Shown one piece after another: positions 1-9,326 of a stretch of DNA of 64,000 nucleotides. The notes under the pieces are model-generated. The model did no database searches and was not told the DNA's origin. It was given only the letters and a program-made list of their open reading frames with translations. Each line of letters opens with the position of its first letter. The stretch's first letter is position 1. The translations under genes and the position numbers were made by a program. This DNA comes from Nocardioides sp. (lineage in GTDB: Bacteria; Actinomycetota; Actinomycetes; Propionibacteriales; Nocardioidaceae): assembly GCA_020636915.1 (NCBI GenBank), contig JACJWV010000009.1:62001-126000 (forward strand), given 5' to 3'.

Positions 1-218
1 ATGCGGTCGGCGAGCTCGTCGTGGCCGGCCTCGCGCAGCAGGTCGACCGCCTCGCCGAGGGTGAAGTCGGCGGTCCCGGACAGCCGGTGGAAGCGGTAGA
101 GGCTGCCGCGAGCGTCCTCGATGACCTCGAAGGCCTCGGACAGCTTGCCGACGGCCTCCACCGTCGCGTCGTCGTGGGAGTCGCCGAGGCCGTCGGCGTC
201 GGTGGTGCCGGGGCTCAT
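1..218 (-). CDS. hypothetical protein, 3' end outside the window
   Basis: The visible 72 codons begin MSPGTTDADG and continue with an acidic, helix-prone stretch rich in Glu and Asp (EVIEDARGSLYRFHRL, then a GEAVDLLREAGHDE segment). No catalytic motif is visible and I do not recognise the family. The ATG shares an ATGA overlap with the stop of the upstream small gene, so the two are probably translated together. The gene runs off the left edge, so its full length is unknown. Confidence 0.7.
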   Translation of the reverse strand, partial: MSPGTTDADGLGDSHDDATVEAVGKLSEAFEVIEDARGSLYRFHRLSGTADFTLGEAVDLLREAGHDELADR

Positions 219-439
219 GCCGACAGGACCTCCTGGGCGGACACCGCACCGTGCTCACCCTGGATCGCGTCGGCGAGCTTCTGGAGGTCCTCGTCCGAGA
301 CCTCCACGCCGGCCTCGCCGAAGCCGTCGCGCAGCTCGCCCTCGACGGTGCCCTCCGTCGCGCCGTCCTGCCACGAGGAGACGCGGTCGACGACCGCCTG
401 GATCGCTTCCATCTTCTCGTCAGTCTGCTCGTCAGTCAT
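215..439 (-). CDS. small acidic hypothetical protein
   Basis: This 74-residue protein starts MTDEQTDEKM and has no Cys, signal peptide or membrane segment. It is strongly acidic and predicted to be helical. Its stop overlaps the ATG of the next minus-strand gene by four bases, which argues that both frames are real. It is divergent from the membrane peptidase gene to its right, with about 40 bases between starts. The function is not known to me; the tight pairing suggests the two small proteins act together. Confidence 0.65.
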   Translation of the reverse strand: MTDEQTDEKMEAIQAVVDRVSSWQDGATEGTVEGELRDGFGEAGVEVSDEDLQKLADAIQGEHGAVSAQEVLSA

Positions 440-481
440 GCCGCGGTCGTACCCATGACCCCGGTCGGGCACGCTTCTCCC

Positions 482-1210
482 GTGGGCGACCAGGTCTGGC
501 GAGACATCTGGCACGACATCTGGCAGGACGTCGTCGGCACGCAGCCGCCTCCGGGCCAGGGGAGCGTCCTGCTGACCGGCCTGCTGGCACTGGGGCTGGT
601 GGTCCTCCCGCCTGCGTGGCAGGTGTCGCGACACGTGGTGACGATCGCGCACGAGGGGTCGCACGGCGTGGCCGCGCTGCTCAGCGGCCGCCGCCTGGCC
701 GGGATCCGGCTGCACTCCGACACCTCGGGGCTGACCGTGTCGAAGGGCCGGCCGACGGGGCCGGGGATGGTCGTCACGGCGTTCGCCGGGTACGTCGGCC
801 CGGCGCTGCTCGGCCTGGGCGGTGCCCTCCTGCTCCGGGAGCGCCACGCGCTCGCCGTCCTCTGGCTCGCCGTGCTGCTGCTCGGGCTCCTGGTCCTGCA
901 GATCCGCAACTTCTACGGGCTGTACGTCGTGCTCGTGGCCGGCGTCGCCGTGGTCGTGGTCTCGTGGTGGGGGAGCGACGCGGTCCAGTCGCTGGCGGCG
1001 TACACCGGCGTCTGGTTCCTCCTGCTCGCCGCTCCGCGCCCCGTCGTCGAGCTGCAGCAGGCCCGGCGGCGCGGCCGGGCGCGCGACTCCGACGCCGACA
1101 CCCTGGCGCGCCTGACCCGGCTGCCCGGGCTGTTCTGGGTGGGCGCCCTGCTCCTGGTCACGGTCGCCTGCCTGGTCGTGGGCGCGCGATGGCTGTGGAG
1201 CGGGGCGTAG
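482..1210 (+). CDS. M50-like membrane metallopeptidase
   Basis: This is a 242-residue integral membrane protein. An HEGSH sequence at about residues 57-61 matches the HExxH zinc motif, and it sits in a hydrophobic helix, as in M50/M50B peptidases. Several further membrane helices follow (for example GPALLGLGGALLL, then two Leu/Val-rich segments), and the tail is basic. The family cleaves membrane-embedded or membrane-proximal substrates; the substrate here cannot be told. I chose the GTG at 482. An in-frame ATG at 455 would add nine residues. No second NPxxDG-type motif is obvious, so protease activity is likely but not proven. Confidence 0.75.
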   Translation: MGDQVWRDIWHDIWQDVVGTQPPPGQGSVLLTGLLALGLVVLPPAWQVSRHVVTIAHEGSHGVAALLSGRRLAGIRLHSDTSGLTVSKGRPTGPGMVVTAFAGYVGPALLGLGGALLLRERHALAVLWLAVLLLGLLVLQIRNFYGLYVVLVAGVAVVVVSWWGSDAVQSLAAYTGVWFLLLAAPRPVVELQQARRRGRARDSDADTLARLTRLPGLFWVGALLLVTVACLVVGARWLWSGA

Positions 1211-1219
1211 GTTCGGGTC

Positions 1220-2098
1220 GTGCGCATCGGCATCCACTACGCCAACTTCACCCACCCCGACTGGGACCACCGCCTCGCCGACCGGCTGACCGAGACCGCC
1301 CGGGTCGCGGACCAGGGGGACGCCGCGATGTTCACGGTCATGGACCACTACTTCCAGATGGAGATGCTGGGCGGTCCTCCGGAGCCCATGCTGGAGGGCT
1401 ACACCACCCTCGGCTACCTCGCCGGGCAGACCGAGAAGCTGCGGCTCGGGCTGCTGGTCACCGGTACGACCTACCGCTGGCCGGGCCTGCTCGCCAAGAT
1501 CGTGACCACCCTCGACGTGCTCTCCCGGGGCCGGGCGATGCTCGGCCTCGGTGCCGCTTGGTACGACCGCGAGCACGCCGGGCTCGGCGTGCCGTTCCCC
1601 TCGACGAGCGAGCGGTTCGAGCGGCTCGAGGAGACGCTGCAGATCGTCCGGCAGATGTGGAGCGACGACGACGGCCCCTACGAGGGTCGCCACTACCGGC
1701 TCGCCGAGACGGTCTGCGTCCCGCCGCCCGTGCAGCAGCCGCGGCCGCCGATCCTGGTCGGCGGCAGCGGCGAGCGCAAGACGCTGCGGATGGTCGCCCA
1801 GTACGCCGACGCCTGCAACCTCTTCCGGGGGACCGTCGAGGAGATGCGTCACAAGCTCGACGTCCTGCGACGGCACTGCGACGAGGTCGGCCGCGACTAC
1901 GACGAGATCGAGAAGACCATGCTCAGCGGCGGGACCGGCCCCGACCCGGCGACCGACCCCGACGGGTTCGTCCGCGACATGGAGCCCTACGCCGCTCTGG
2001 GGATCTCGCTCGTCACCCTGATGCCGCCCACCGAGGACCCGGTCGGCTGGACGACCCAGGTGTGCGACCGGGTGGTGCCGCACCTGGCGGGCATGTGA
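1220..2098 (+). CDS. LLM-class F420-dependent oxidoreductase
   Basis: This 292-residue luciferase-like monooxygenase-fold protein starts MRIGIHYANF. It has the family's typical segments: MDHYFQ near residue 40, LGLLVTGTTYRWPG and GLGAAWYDREH in the middle, and ILVGGSGERKTLRMVAQYAD, which closes the barrel and contacts the flavin phosphate. Actinobacterial relatives mostly use cofactor F420; FMN use cannot be excluded. The substrate is unknown. The GTG start lies six bases after TAGGTT (1208-1213), a good -10 element. That element includes the TAG stop of the preceding gene, so the message is probably leaderless. Confidence 0.88.
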   Translation: MRIGIHYANFTHPDWDHRLADRLTETARVADQGDAAMFTVMDHYFQMEMLGGPPEPMLEGYTTLGYLAGQTEKLRLGLLVTGTTYRWPGLLAKIVTTLDVLSRGRAMLGLGAAWYDREHAGLGVPFPSTSERFERLEETLQIVRQMWSDDDGPYEGRHYRLAETVCVPPPVQQPRPPILVGGSGERKTLRMVAQYADACNLFRGTVEEMRHKLDVLRRHCDEVGRDYDEIEKTMLSGGTGPDPATDPDGFVRDMEPYAALGISLVTLMPPTEDPVGWTTQVCDRVVPHLAGM

Positions 2099-2111
2099 GC
2101 CCGAGCGGCCC

Positions 2112-2621
2112 TCAGAGCACCTCGAGGCCGTACATCGCCCCGAGCGGGTCCGAGATGAGCTCCACCCGGGTGCCGTCGGGGTCACGCAGGTAGATCGAGG
2201 ACCCGCTCTCGAGCAGGTACTCCACGCCCGCGTCGTCGAGCCGCCCGCGCAGGGCCGCCCAGCGCTCGGGCTCCACGGAGATCGCCAGGTGGTGCAGGCC
2301 GCCGAGCACCTCGGCGTACGGGCCGACGTCGAGGCCGGGGAAGTCGAAGAAGGCGATCAGGTTGCCGTTGCCGATGTCGAAGAAGAAGTGGTTCGAGCCC
2401 GCGTAGTCGCGGTTCTCGACGATCTCGGTCAGCGGGAACCCGAGCAGCTCCTGGTAGAAGCGCACCGTGCGCTCGACGTCGGCGCACACGATCGCCACGT
2501 GGTGCAGGCCGCGCGCCGAGGAGGCCGGCCGCTCCGGCGTGGGGGAGAGGTACGTCGAGCGGATGCGGTCGCGCTCCGTGGCGATCCGGTCGAGGTCGCG
2601 GTCGGGGCTGGGATCGGGCAT
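2112..2621 (-). CDS. VOC family (glyoxalase-like) protein
   Basis: This 169-residue protein carries one vicinal-oxygen-chelate domain from about residue 38. HHVAIVCADVERTVRFYQELLGF is the first beta-alpha-beta unit, LHHLAISVEPERW the second, and IYLRDPDGTRVEL ends the fold. The two His and the C-terminal Glu are the likely metal ligands. VOC enzymes include glyoxalases, dioxygenases and resistance proteins; the substrate cannot be inferred. TACCGT lies seven bases before the ATG, which suggests its own leaderless promoter. lepB lies 38 bases upstream on the same strand and could also read into it. Confidence 0.85.
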   Translation of the reverse strand: MPDPSPDRDLDRIATERDRIRSTYLSPTPERPASSARGLHHVAIVCADVERTVRFYQELLGFPLTEIVENRDYAGSNHFFFDIGNGNLIAFFDFPGLDVGPYAEVLGGLHHLAISVEPERWAALRGRLDDAGVEYLLESGSSIYLRDPDGTRVELISDPLGAMYGLEVL

Positions 2622-2659
2622 GCGTGCGACGGTACTCCAGAATTCAACGAACCGGGGCG

Positions 2660-3388
2660 TCAGCTCGTGGGATCCGGCACGTCCTCGAACGTCGCCGGCC
2701 GGTGCAGCCAGTCCCAGTGGTCGTGCGGCCAGATGACCGCGAACACCCGACCGACGACCAGGTCGGTGTCGACGTACGCGACGTCCGGATCGCAGCCCGG
2801 GCTGTCGGACCGGCAGAGGTGGTAGCTGCTGTCGGCCGACTGCGCCCGGTTGTCGCCCATCACGAACACGTGGCCCGCGGGGACGGGCCCGGCGGTCCAG
2901 TCGCAGTCGCCCGGGCCCATCGGTCCGCGGCAGCGCACGGCGTTGGGGTGGTTGACGTAGTCGTCCTCGTCGAGGGGCTGGCCGTTGACCGAGATCCGGC
3001 CCTGGTCGTCGCAGCAGGTGATGGTGTCGCCGGCGACGCCGATCACCCGCTTCACCAGGTGGCCACCGGTGGGGTAGAGGCCGATGTGCGTGAGCAGCTG
3101 GGCGACCGGGTTGGTGGGCCCGGCGTCCTCCTCGGCGCTCAGCCAGCCGCCGGGGTCCTCGAAGACCACGACGTCGCCGCGCTGCGGGGTGCCGCCGAAC
3201 CAGTACGACGGCTTCTCCACCAGGATCCGGTCGTTCTTGACCAGGCCCGGGACCATCGACGGCGAGGGGATGTAGAAGGCCTGGACGAAGAACGTCTTGA
3301 TCACGACCGCGAGGGCAACCGCGATCACCAGCAGGAGCAACGACTCCTGCCACCAGGGGCGGTGCTTCTTGCGGGTCTTGTCCGGCAC
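2660..3388 (-). CDS. lepB: signal peptidase I
   Basis: This 242-residue type I signal peptidase has a basic N-terminus, one membrane helix at about residues 17-36, and an extracellular catalytic domain. The catalytic Ser is Ser44 in YIPSPSM. The general base Lys is Lys113 in HLVKRVIGVAGD. The GDVVVF box and GHVFVMGDNR box are also present. The enzyme removes signal peptides from Sec- and Tat-exported proteins at the outer face of the membrane. The GTG start follows TAGGCT by six bases, so the transcript is probably leaderless. The divergent SRPBCC/ArsR operon starts about 125 bases away. Confidence 0.95.
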   Translation of the reverse strand: MPDKTRKKHRPWWQESLLLLVIAVALAVVIKTFFVQAFYIPSPSMVPGLVKNDRILVEKPSYWFGGTPQRGDVVVFEDPGGWLSAEEDAGPTNPVAQLLTHIGLYPTGGHLVKRVIGVAGDTITCCDDQGRISVNGQPLDEDDYVNHPNAVRCRGPMGPGDCDWTAGPVPAGHVFVMGDNRAQSADSSYHLCRSDSPGCDPDVAYVDTDLVVGRVFAVIWPHDHWDWLHRPATFEDVPDPTS

Positions 3389-3440
3389 GGGCCGAGCCTA
3401 GACGCGCCCGCGAGGAGCGGGGTCGGCGGCCCGCCAGATA

Positions 3441-3502
3441 GCGCAACAAATGGTTGCGCATTGGCGCGCACTGGGTTACCGTCATGCGCAACCAAACGTT
3501 GC
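3441..3502. promoter_or_regulatory. paired palindromes upstream of the SRPBCC-ArsR operon
   Basis: Two inverted repeats of one design lie 45 bases apart, centre to centre. The first is GCGCAAC-AAATG-GTTGCGC at 3441-3459, with perfect seven-base arms. The second is GCGCAAC-CAAAC-GTTGC at 3486-3502. The second ends against the Shine-Dalgarno sequence (AGGAGG, 3503-3508) of the SRPBCC gene. ArsR repressors commonly bind such palindromes and repress their own operon. The layout, with sites bracketing the presumed promoter, suggests operators for the ArsR protein encoded two genes downstream. Binding is inferred. Confidence 0.6.
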
Positions 3503-3513
3503 AGGAGGATCGC

Positions 3514-3969
3514 ATGGAGCACGGTCGCATCGAACGCGAGATCCACATCGACGCCTCGCCCGAGGTCGTCTTCGACGTCGTCAGCAATCCGGTCCACGTC
3601 CGCCAGTGGTGGCCGGACGAGGCGGACTACGCGCCGGAGCCCGGGGGAGCGGGCCGGATCGGGTTCCGCCAGGGCGACGGTTCGGTGGGGTGGGCGCAGA
3701 TCGAGGTCGTCGACGCGGTGCCGTCGCGACTGTTCTCGTTCCGGTGGACGCACCCCGAGGGCGAGGCGGCCGGGCCGGGCAACTCGATGCTGGTCGTCTT
3801 CGAGCTCGAGGCGCGGCGGAACGGCACCGTGCTGCGCATGACCGAGACCGGCTTCCGCGAGCGCGGCTGGGACGAGGCGACCGTCGCCGCGGAGTACCGC
3901 GACCACGTGAGCGGGTGGGATCACTTCCTGCCCCGGCTGCCCGACTACGTCGCTGAGGTGGCGGCGTGA
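3514..3969 (+). CDS. SRPBCC (AHSA1-like) family protein
   Basis: This 151-residue START-like fold protein begins MEHGRIEREIHIDASPEVVFDVV, followed by the WW motif (VRQWWPDE) typical of AHSA1/activator-of-Hsp90-like SRPBCC proteins. The fold binds hydrophobic ligands in a central cavity; the ligand is unknown. I chose the ATG at 3514 because AGGAGG ends five bases upstream; an in-frame start at 3454 would lie inside the palindromic operator. The stop overlaps the GTG of the ArsR gene (GTGA). SRPBCC-ArsR pairs are common in actinobacteria and are usually self-regulated. Confidence 0.88.
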   Translation: MEHGRIEREIHIDASPEVVFDVVSNPVHVRQWWPDEADYAPEPGGAGRIGFRQGDGSVGWAQIEVVDAVPSRLFSFRWTHPEGEAAGPGNSMLVVFELEARRNGTVLRMTETGFRERGWDEATVAAEYRDHVSGWDHFLPRLPDYVAEVAA

Positions 3970-4301
3970 GCGTCACGCCGGACGTCGACGACGACCTGTG
4001 GTCGGCGATCGGGGACCCGACCAGGCGTCGGATGCTCGACCTGCTCCTCGCCGGCGAGGAGACAGCCACCTCGCTGAGCGCGCGGCTGCCCGTGACCCGG
4101 CAGGCCGTCGCCAAGCACCTCGTGGTGCTCGACCGGGTCGGCCTGGTCCGGGGGGCGTTGGCCGGACGGGAGAAGCGGTATCGCGTCGATGACACGCAGC
4201 TGGCGGTCGCCGTGGCGCAGCTGGAGTCAGTGGGCTCCGCATGGGACGCCCGGCTGCAGCGGATCAAGCGGATCGCCGAGGCGATCGAGAAGTCAGACTA
4301 G
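3966..4301 (+). CDS. ArsR family winged-helix transcriptional regulator
   Basis: This 111-residue regulator has the winged-helix core DPTRRRMLDLLLAGEETATSLSARLPVTRQAVAKHLVVLDRVGLV. VTRQAVAKHL is the recognition helix and GREKRYRV the wing. No Cys or His metal site is visible, so it is not a classical metal sensor. It overlaps the preceding SRPBCC gene by four bases (GTGA) and is followed after 12 bases by a second SRPBCC gene. It probably represses this three-gene operon through the GCGCAAC palindromes upstream; that link is inferred. Confidence 0.9.
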   Translation: MSVTPDVDDDLWSAIGDPTRRRMLDLLLAGEETATSLSARLPVTRQAVAKHLVVLDRVGLVRGALAGREKRYRVDDTQLAVAVAQLESVGSAWDARLQRIKRIAEAIEKSD

Positions 4302-4313
4302 GAGGAGATCGAG

Positions 4314-4757
4314 ATGGTGGACATCCTGCACCGGGTAGGCGTGGAGAACGCCTCGCCCGAGCGCGTGTACGACGCCCTGACGACCCTGGAGGGGCTGGGT
4401 GGGTGGTGGACAGAGACGACCACCGGCGACCCCGGCCCCGGCGGAGTCATCGAGTTCCGGTTTGCTCCCGGCGGCTTCGACATGGAGGTGACCGAGCTCG
4501 ACCCCGGCCGGACGGTGCGGTGGCGGGTCGTCGACGGCCCGCCTGAGTGGGTCGGGACCGACATCTCCTGGGAGCTGCGCCCCGACGGCGACTGGACCAT
4601 CGTGATGTTCCGGCACGAGGGCTGGCGCGAGCCGGTGGAGTTCATGCACCACTGCAGCACCAAGTGGGCGACCTACCTGATGAGCCTCAAGGCGCTCCTC
4701 GAGTCCGGGGTGGGGGCTCCAGCTCCGCGCGACGTGCACGTGTCGTTCCCCGACTGA
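4314..4757 (+). CDS. SRPBCC (AHSA1-like) family protein
   Basis: This 147-residue protein starts MVDILHRVGVENASPERVYDAL and contains LGGWWTETTTGDP, the Trp-Trp segment of the AHSA1 branch, and a C-terminal helix (WATYLMSLKALLESG) that closes the ligand cavity. AGGAGG lies at 4301-4306, giving a good start. It is the third gene of the SRPBCC-ArsR-SRPBCC operon. The ligand or reaction is unknown. The stop codon is the first of three in-frame TGA codons within a tandem 12-base repeat. Confidence 0.87.
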   Translation: MVDILHRVGVENASPERVYDALTTLEGLGGWWTETTTGDPGPGGVIEFRFAPGGFDMEVTELDPGRTVRWRVVDGPPEWVGTDISWELRPDGDWTIVMFRHEGWREPVEFMHHCSTKWATYLMSLKALLESGVGAPAPRDVHVSFPD

Positions 4758-4787
4758 GGGAGTGGATGAGGGAGTGGATGAGGGAGA
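4755..4787. repeat. 12-base tandem repeat carrying the stop codon
   Basis: TGAGGGAGTGGA occurs at 4755-4766 and 4767-4778, and a third partial copy follows at 4779-4787. The first TGA is the stop of the SRPBCC gene. As 12 is a multiple of three, the next two TGA codons are in frame. A short inverted repeat, TCACAT/ATGTGA (4795-4815), follows; its role is unknown. Confidence 0.75.
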
Positions 4788-4852
4788 GACCTGGTCACAT
4801 GTTGACATAATGTGAGTTATCGGCGAAGTGCTCAGAGACGCAGAAGAGGCGG

Positions 4853-4910
4853 GGATTGGTCACCAACCGCAGGTTCTCGCGCGCCGAGCATGCGGTTGGT
4901 GACCAATCCG
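4853..4910. repeat. intergenic near-palindromic repeat, inverted pair (locus 1)
   Basis: One forward unit (4853-4872, GGATTGGTCACCAACCGCAG) and one reverse unit (4891-4910) are separated by 18 bases. The centres of the TTGGTcACCAA cores are 40 bases apart. The pair lies between convergent genes, 32 bases beyond the UvrA stop. It could form a 19-20 bp stem in RNA and act as a bidirectional terminator, though no U-tract follows. Confidence 0.9.
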
Positions 4911-4942
4911 TGCCTGTTCGGTGCCGGTCAGCAGCGCGCGCG

Positions 4943-7296
<2,354 letters not shown>

Positions 7297-7300
<4 letters not shown>

Positions 7301-7716
7301 GACAGCTCCTGGATCCGGACCATGTTGCCGGCCGGGTCGCGGACGGCGCAGTCCCGCGTGCCCCACGGCTGCTGCGTGGGCTCCTGGACGACCTCCACGT
7401 CCCGCGCCTGCAAGTGGTCGAAGGTGGAGTCGAGGTCCGTGGTCGCGAGCATGATGCTGGCGTAGGTGCCCTTGGCCATCATCTCGGCGATGACCCGGCG
7501 CTCCTCGTCGGTCACCCCGGGGTCGGCAGCCGGAGGGTGCAGCACGATGTTGACGGTCGGCTGGCCGGCGGGCCCGACCGTCAGCCAGCGCATGCCCTCG
7601 TAGCCGACGTCGTTGCGCAGCTCGAAGCCGAGGGTGTCGCGGTAGAAGCCGAGCGCGGCCTCGGGGTCGTCCTGCGGGAGGAAGGTGGTGTGGATGCTGA
7701 TGTCCATGGCGGTCAC
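7297..7716 (-). CDS. VOC family protein
   Basis: This 139-residue single-domain VOC protein begins MTAMDISIHTTFLPQDDPEAALGFYRDTLGFEL and ends WGTRDCAVRDPAGNMVRIQEL, the usual last beta strand. His in SIHTTF and the terminal Glu are candidate metal ligands. The start is GTG at 7716, one base after the AraC gene's TAA; ATG at 7707 is possible. Its stop overlaps the start of the UvrA-like gene. AraC-VOC pairs often form small stress or resistance cassettes. Fusion of this pair to a UvrA2-like gene suggests detoxification; that is inference. Confidence 0.87.
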
Positions 7717-7717
7717 G

Positions 7718-8161
7718 TTAGGCGGACGCGCCCCGCGGCGCTTCTCGGATCCTGACCGGTCGGGTGACCTTGGTCGTCTCGCACGACGGTACGCCGGCCA
7801 TCTGGTGGGCCTGCTCGCGTCGGTACGTGCTCGGCGGCACCCCGACCAGCTCGGTGAACCGGGTGCTGAAGGTGCCCAGCGACTGGCAGCCGACCGCGAA
7901 GCAGACCTCGGTGACGCTCAGGTCGCCCCGGCGCAGCAGCGCCATGGCCCGCTCGATGCGCCGCGTCATCAGGTAGCCGTAGGGCGACTCGCCGTAGGCG
8001 AGGCGGAACTGTCGGCTCAGGTGGCCGGCCGACATGTGCACCCCGCGGGCGAGCGCCTCCACGTCGAGCGGCTGCGCGTACTCCCGGTCGATGCGGTCGC
8101 GGACCCGCCGCAGCCGTGCGAGGTCCTGCAGGCGCTGTCCCGAGTCGCGACTGGTGGTCAC
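7718..8161 (-). CDS. AraC family transcriptional regulator
   Basis: This 147-residue protein consists almost entirely of a double helix-turn-helix AraC domain. The segments are LDVEALARGVHMSAGHLSRQFRLAYGESPYGYL and LSVTEVCFAVGCQSLGTFSTRFTELVGVPPSTYRR. There is no N-terminal ligand-sensing domain, which is typical of the short AraC proteins that precede VOC genes. The GTG start overlaps the upstream gene (GTGA). It likely regulates its own operon, including the VOC and UvrA-like genes downstream. Confidence 0.9.
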   Translation of the reverse strand: MTTSRDSGQRLQDLARLRRVRDRIDREYAQPLDVEALARGVHMSAGHLSRQFRLAYGESPYGYLMTRRIERAMALLRRGDLSVTEVCFAVGCQSLGTFSTRFTELVGVPPSTYRREQAHQMAGVPSCETTKVTRPVRIREAPRGASA

Positions 8162-8514
8162 GCCGACGATGGTAGCGAGGCGGCGCCCGGAGCCGGGTGG
8201 CTCGGCGGGTCGACGCGGACGCGGAACACCGGCGTCCGCACGGCCCGCAGCCGCCCGTCGCGGGGTGCCACCACCCGCAGCACCCGGGTCGTGATCGCGT
8301 GCCCGGAGGAGATGTCGAAGCCGAAGCGCCCGGTACGCCGGGACGTCCCGCTCGCCATCGTGGCCCAGCCGTCCACGGTGTGCTCCTGCAGCCGCACCGG
8401 CCGGCGCTCGTCGGTGGTCCGCACCACGCCGTGCACCGGGATCCGGGAGTCGACCTGGACGTGCTCGGGCGCGTGCGCGGTGATCCCCGCGGCCAGGACG
8501 AGCGCCTCGATCAC
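8158..8514 (-). CDS. hypothetical protein with hydrophobic N-terminus
   Basis: This 118-residue protein starts MIEALVLAAGITAHAPEHV, a short hydrophobic stretch that could serve as a weak signal sequence. A beta-rich body follows (VHGVVRTTDERRPVRLQEHTVDGW and GRFGFDISSGHAITTRVLRVV), resembling an immunoglobulin-like domain seen in secreted actinobacterial proteins. No catalytic residues are apparent. GTGA overlaps join it to the lipoprotein gene upstream and the AraC gene downstream. The function is unknown. Confidence 0.72.
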   Translation of the reverse strand: MIEALVLAAGITAHAPEHVQVDSRIPVHGVVRTTDERRPVRLQEHTVDGWATMASGTSRRTGRFGFDISSGHAITTRVLRVVAPRDGRLRAVRTPVFRVRVDPPSHPAPGAASLPSSA

Positions 8515-8885
8515 GACAGCTGCTCCTCGCACCCCGATGCGTGGTCGGTCGCCTCGCTGACGACGTACCCGCCGTCGTCGGTGCGGACCGTGGCGACCCA
8601 CCACCCGTCGCCCTCGTCGTTGGTGATCACGACCCGCTCCGCGTCCTCGGTCCCGGGGTCCTCGACGATCCAGCCCTCCACGGGGGGGTCCTGGTCGATA
8701 CCGCCGTGCGTGCCCAGCCACACCTCGAGCGCACGGATCGGCGTCGGCGCGCCCGACCGCGCCAGGTCGGGCCGATAGACCTGGCCGTGGCACTGGTCGT
8801 CGGAGCACCCTGCCGCCAGTCCCCCGAGGAGGAGCACCACGGCCAGGACGGGAGCGACGGTCGGATCCAGCACGCGCACGAGCAC
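8511..8885 (-). CDS. putative lipoprotein
   Basis: The N-terminus APVLAVVLLLGGLAAGC is a lipoprotein signal with lipobox LAAGC, so the mature protein should be acylated and anchored outside the membrane. The mature part is small and acidic with a GWWVATVRTDDGGYVVSEATD segment and four Cys (GCSDDQC near the lipobox and GC near the end). Start choice is uncertain: I chose GTG 8885; GTG 8879 and 8873 would also give complete signal peptides, and an extension to 8957 looks non-coding. It heads an operon of five genes with overlapping ends. Confidence 0.68.
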   Translation of the reverse strand: MLVRVLDPTVAPVLAVVLLLGGLAAGCSDDQCHGQVYRPDLARSGAPTPIRALEVWLGTHGGIDQDPPVEGWIVEDPGTEDAERVVITNDEGDGWWVATVRTDDGGYVVSEATDHASGCEEQLS

Positions 8886-9150
8886 AGCATGGGCCACCGG
8901 GCCGCCGACGTCCCCGGATCCGCCGCACGACGGGGACCCCTGGCCCGGACGGGCCATGTCCGCACCACCCGGACGGGTCGTTGTCCGGGGTGTTGCGGCG
9001 AAACGCCGCGCGACGTCCCGCGCCCGTCTTTACCGTCGAATGACGATGTATCCGGCACCGCGGGGTGGTCTCCTCAACACGAGAGAGAGCACTCGGGACC
9101 GCCGGCATCGTTGGGGGGAACCATCCCGAGGCGCGAGAGGAGGTAGCAAC

Positions 9151-9306
9151 ATGTGGGACACCGTCCAGACGAACGGCGAGCACCTCACGCACGACATGCC
9201 GTGCCCACACTGCGGGCACGCCCTCCACACCTACCTCGACTGCGGGGACGGGTGTGACTGCGTACCGGTGCGGCCCAGCAAGTACGCTCAGGCCGCGCGC
9301 GGCTGA
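9151..9306 (+). CDS. small cysteine-rich zinc-ribbon-like protein
   Basis: This 51-residue protein begins MWDTVQTNGEHL. It contains CPHCGH (residues 18-23) followed by LDCGDGCDC, so five Cys plus several His could bind zinc. A strong Shine-Dalgarno sequence (AGAGGAGG, 9136-9143) supports the start. I do not recognise the family. Small secreted or intracellular zinc ribbons of this size occur widely in actinobacteria. It stands alone between a minus-strand lipoprotein operon and the convergent phoD. A GCGGCG-AAA-CGCCGC hairpin at 8995-9009 lies upstream. Confidence 0.7.
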   Translation: MWDTVQTNGEHLTHDMPCPHCGHALHTYLDCGDGCDCVPVRPSKYAQAARG

Positions 9307-9326
9307 CCCGGCTCCGGGCGTCCGCG

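Noticed and set aside
4802..4830. Sigma-70 promoter with TTGACA at 4802
   Set aside because: No -10 element lies at a suitable distance, and there is no plus-strand gene start downstream.
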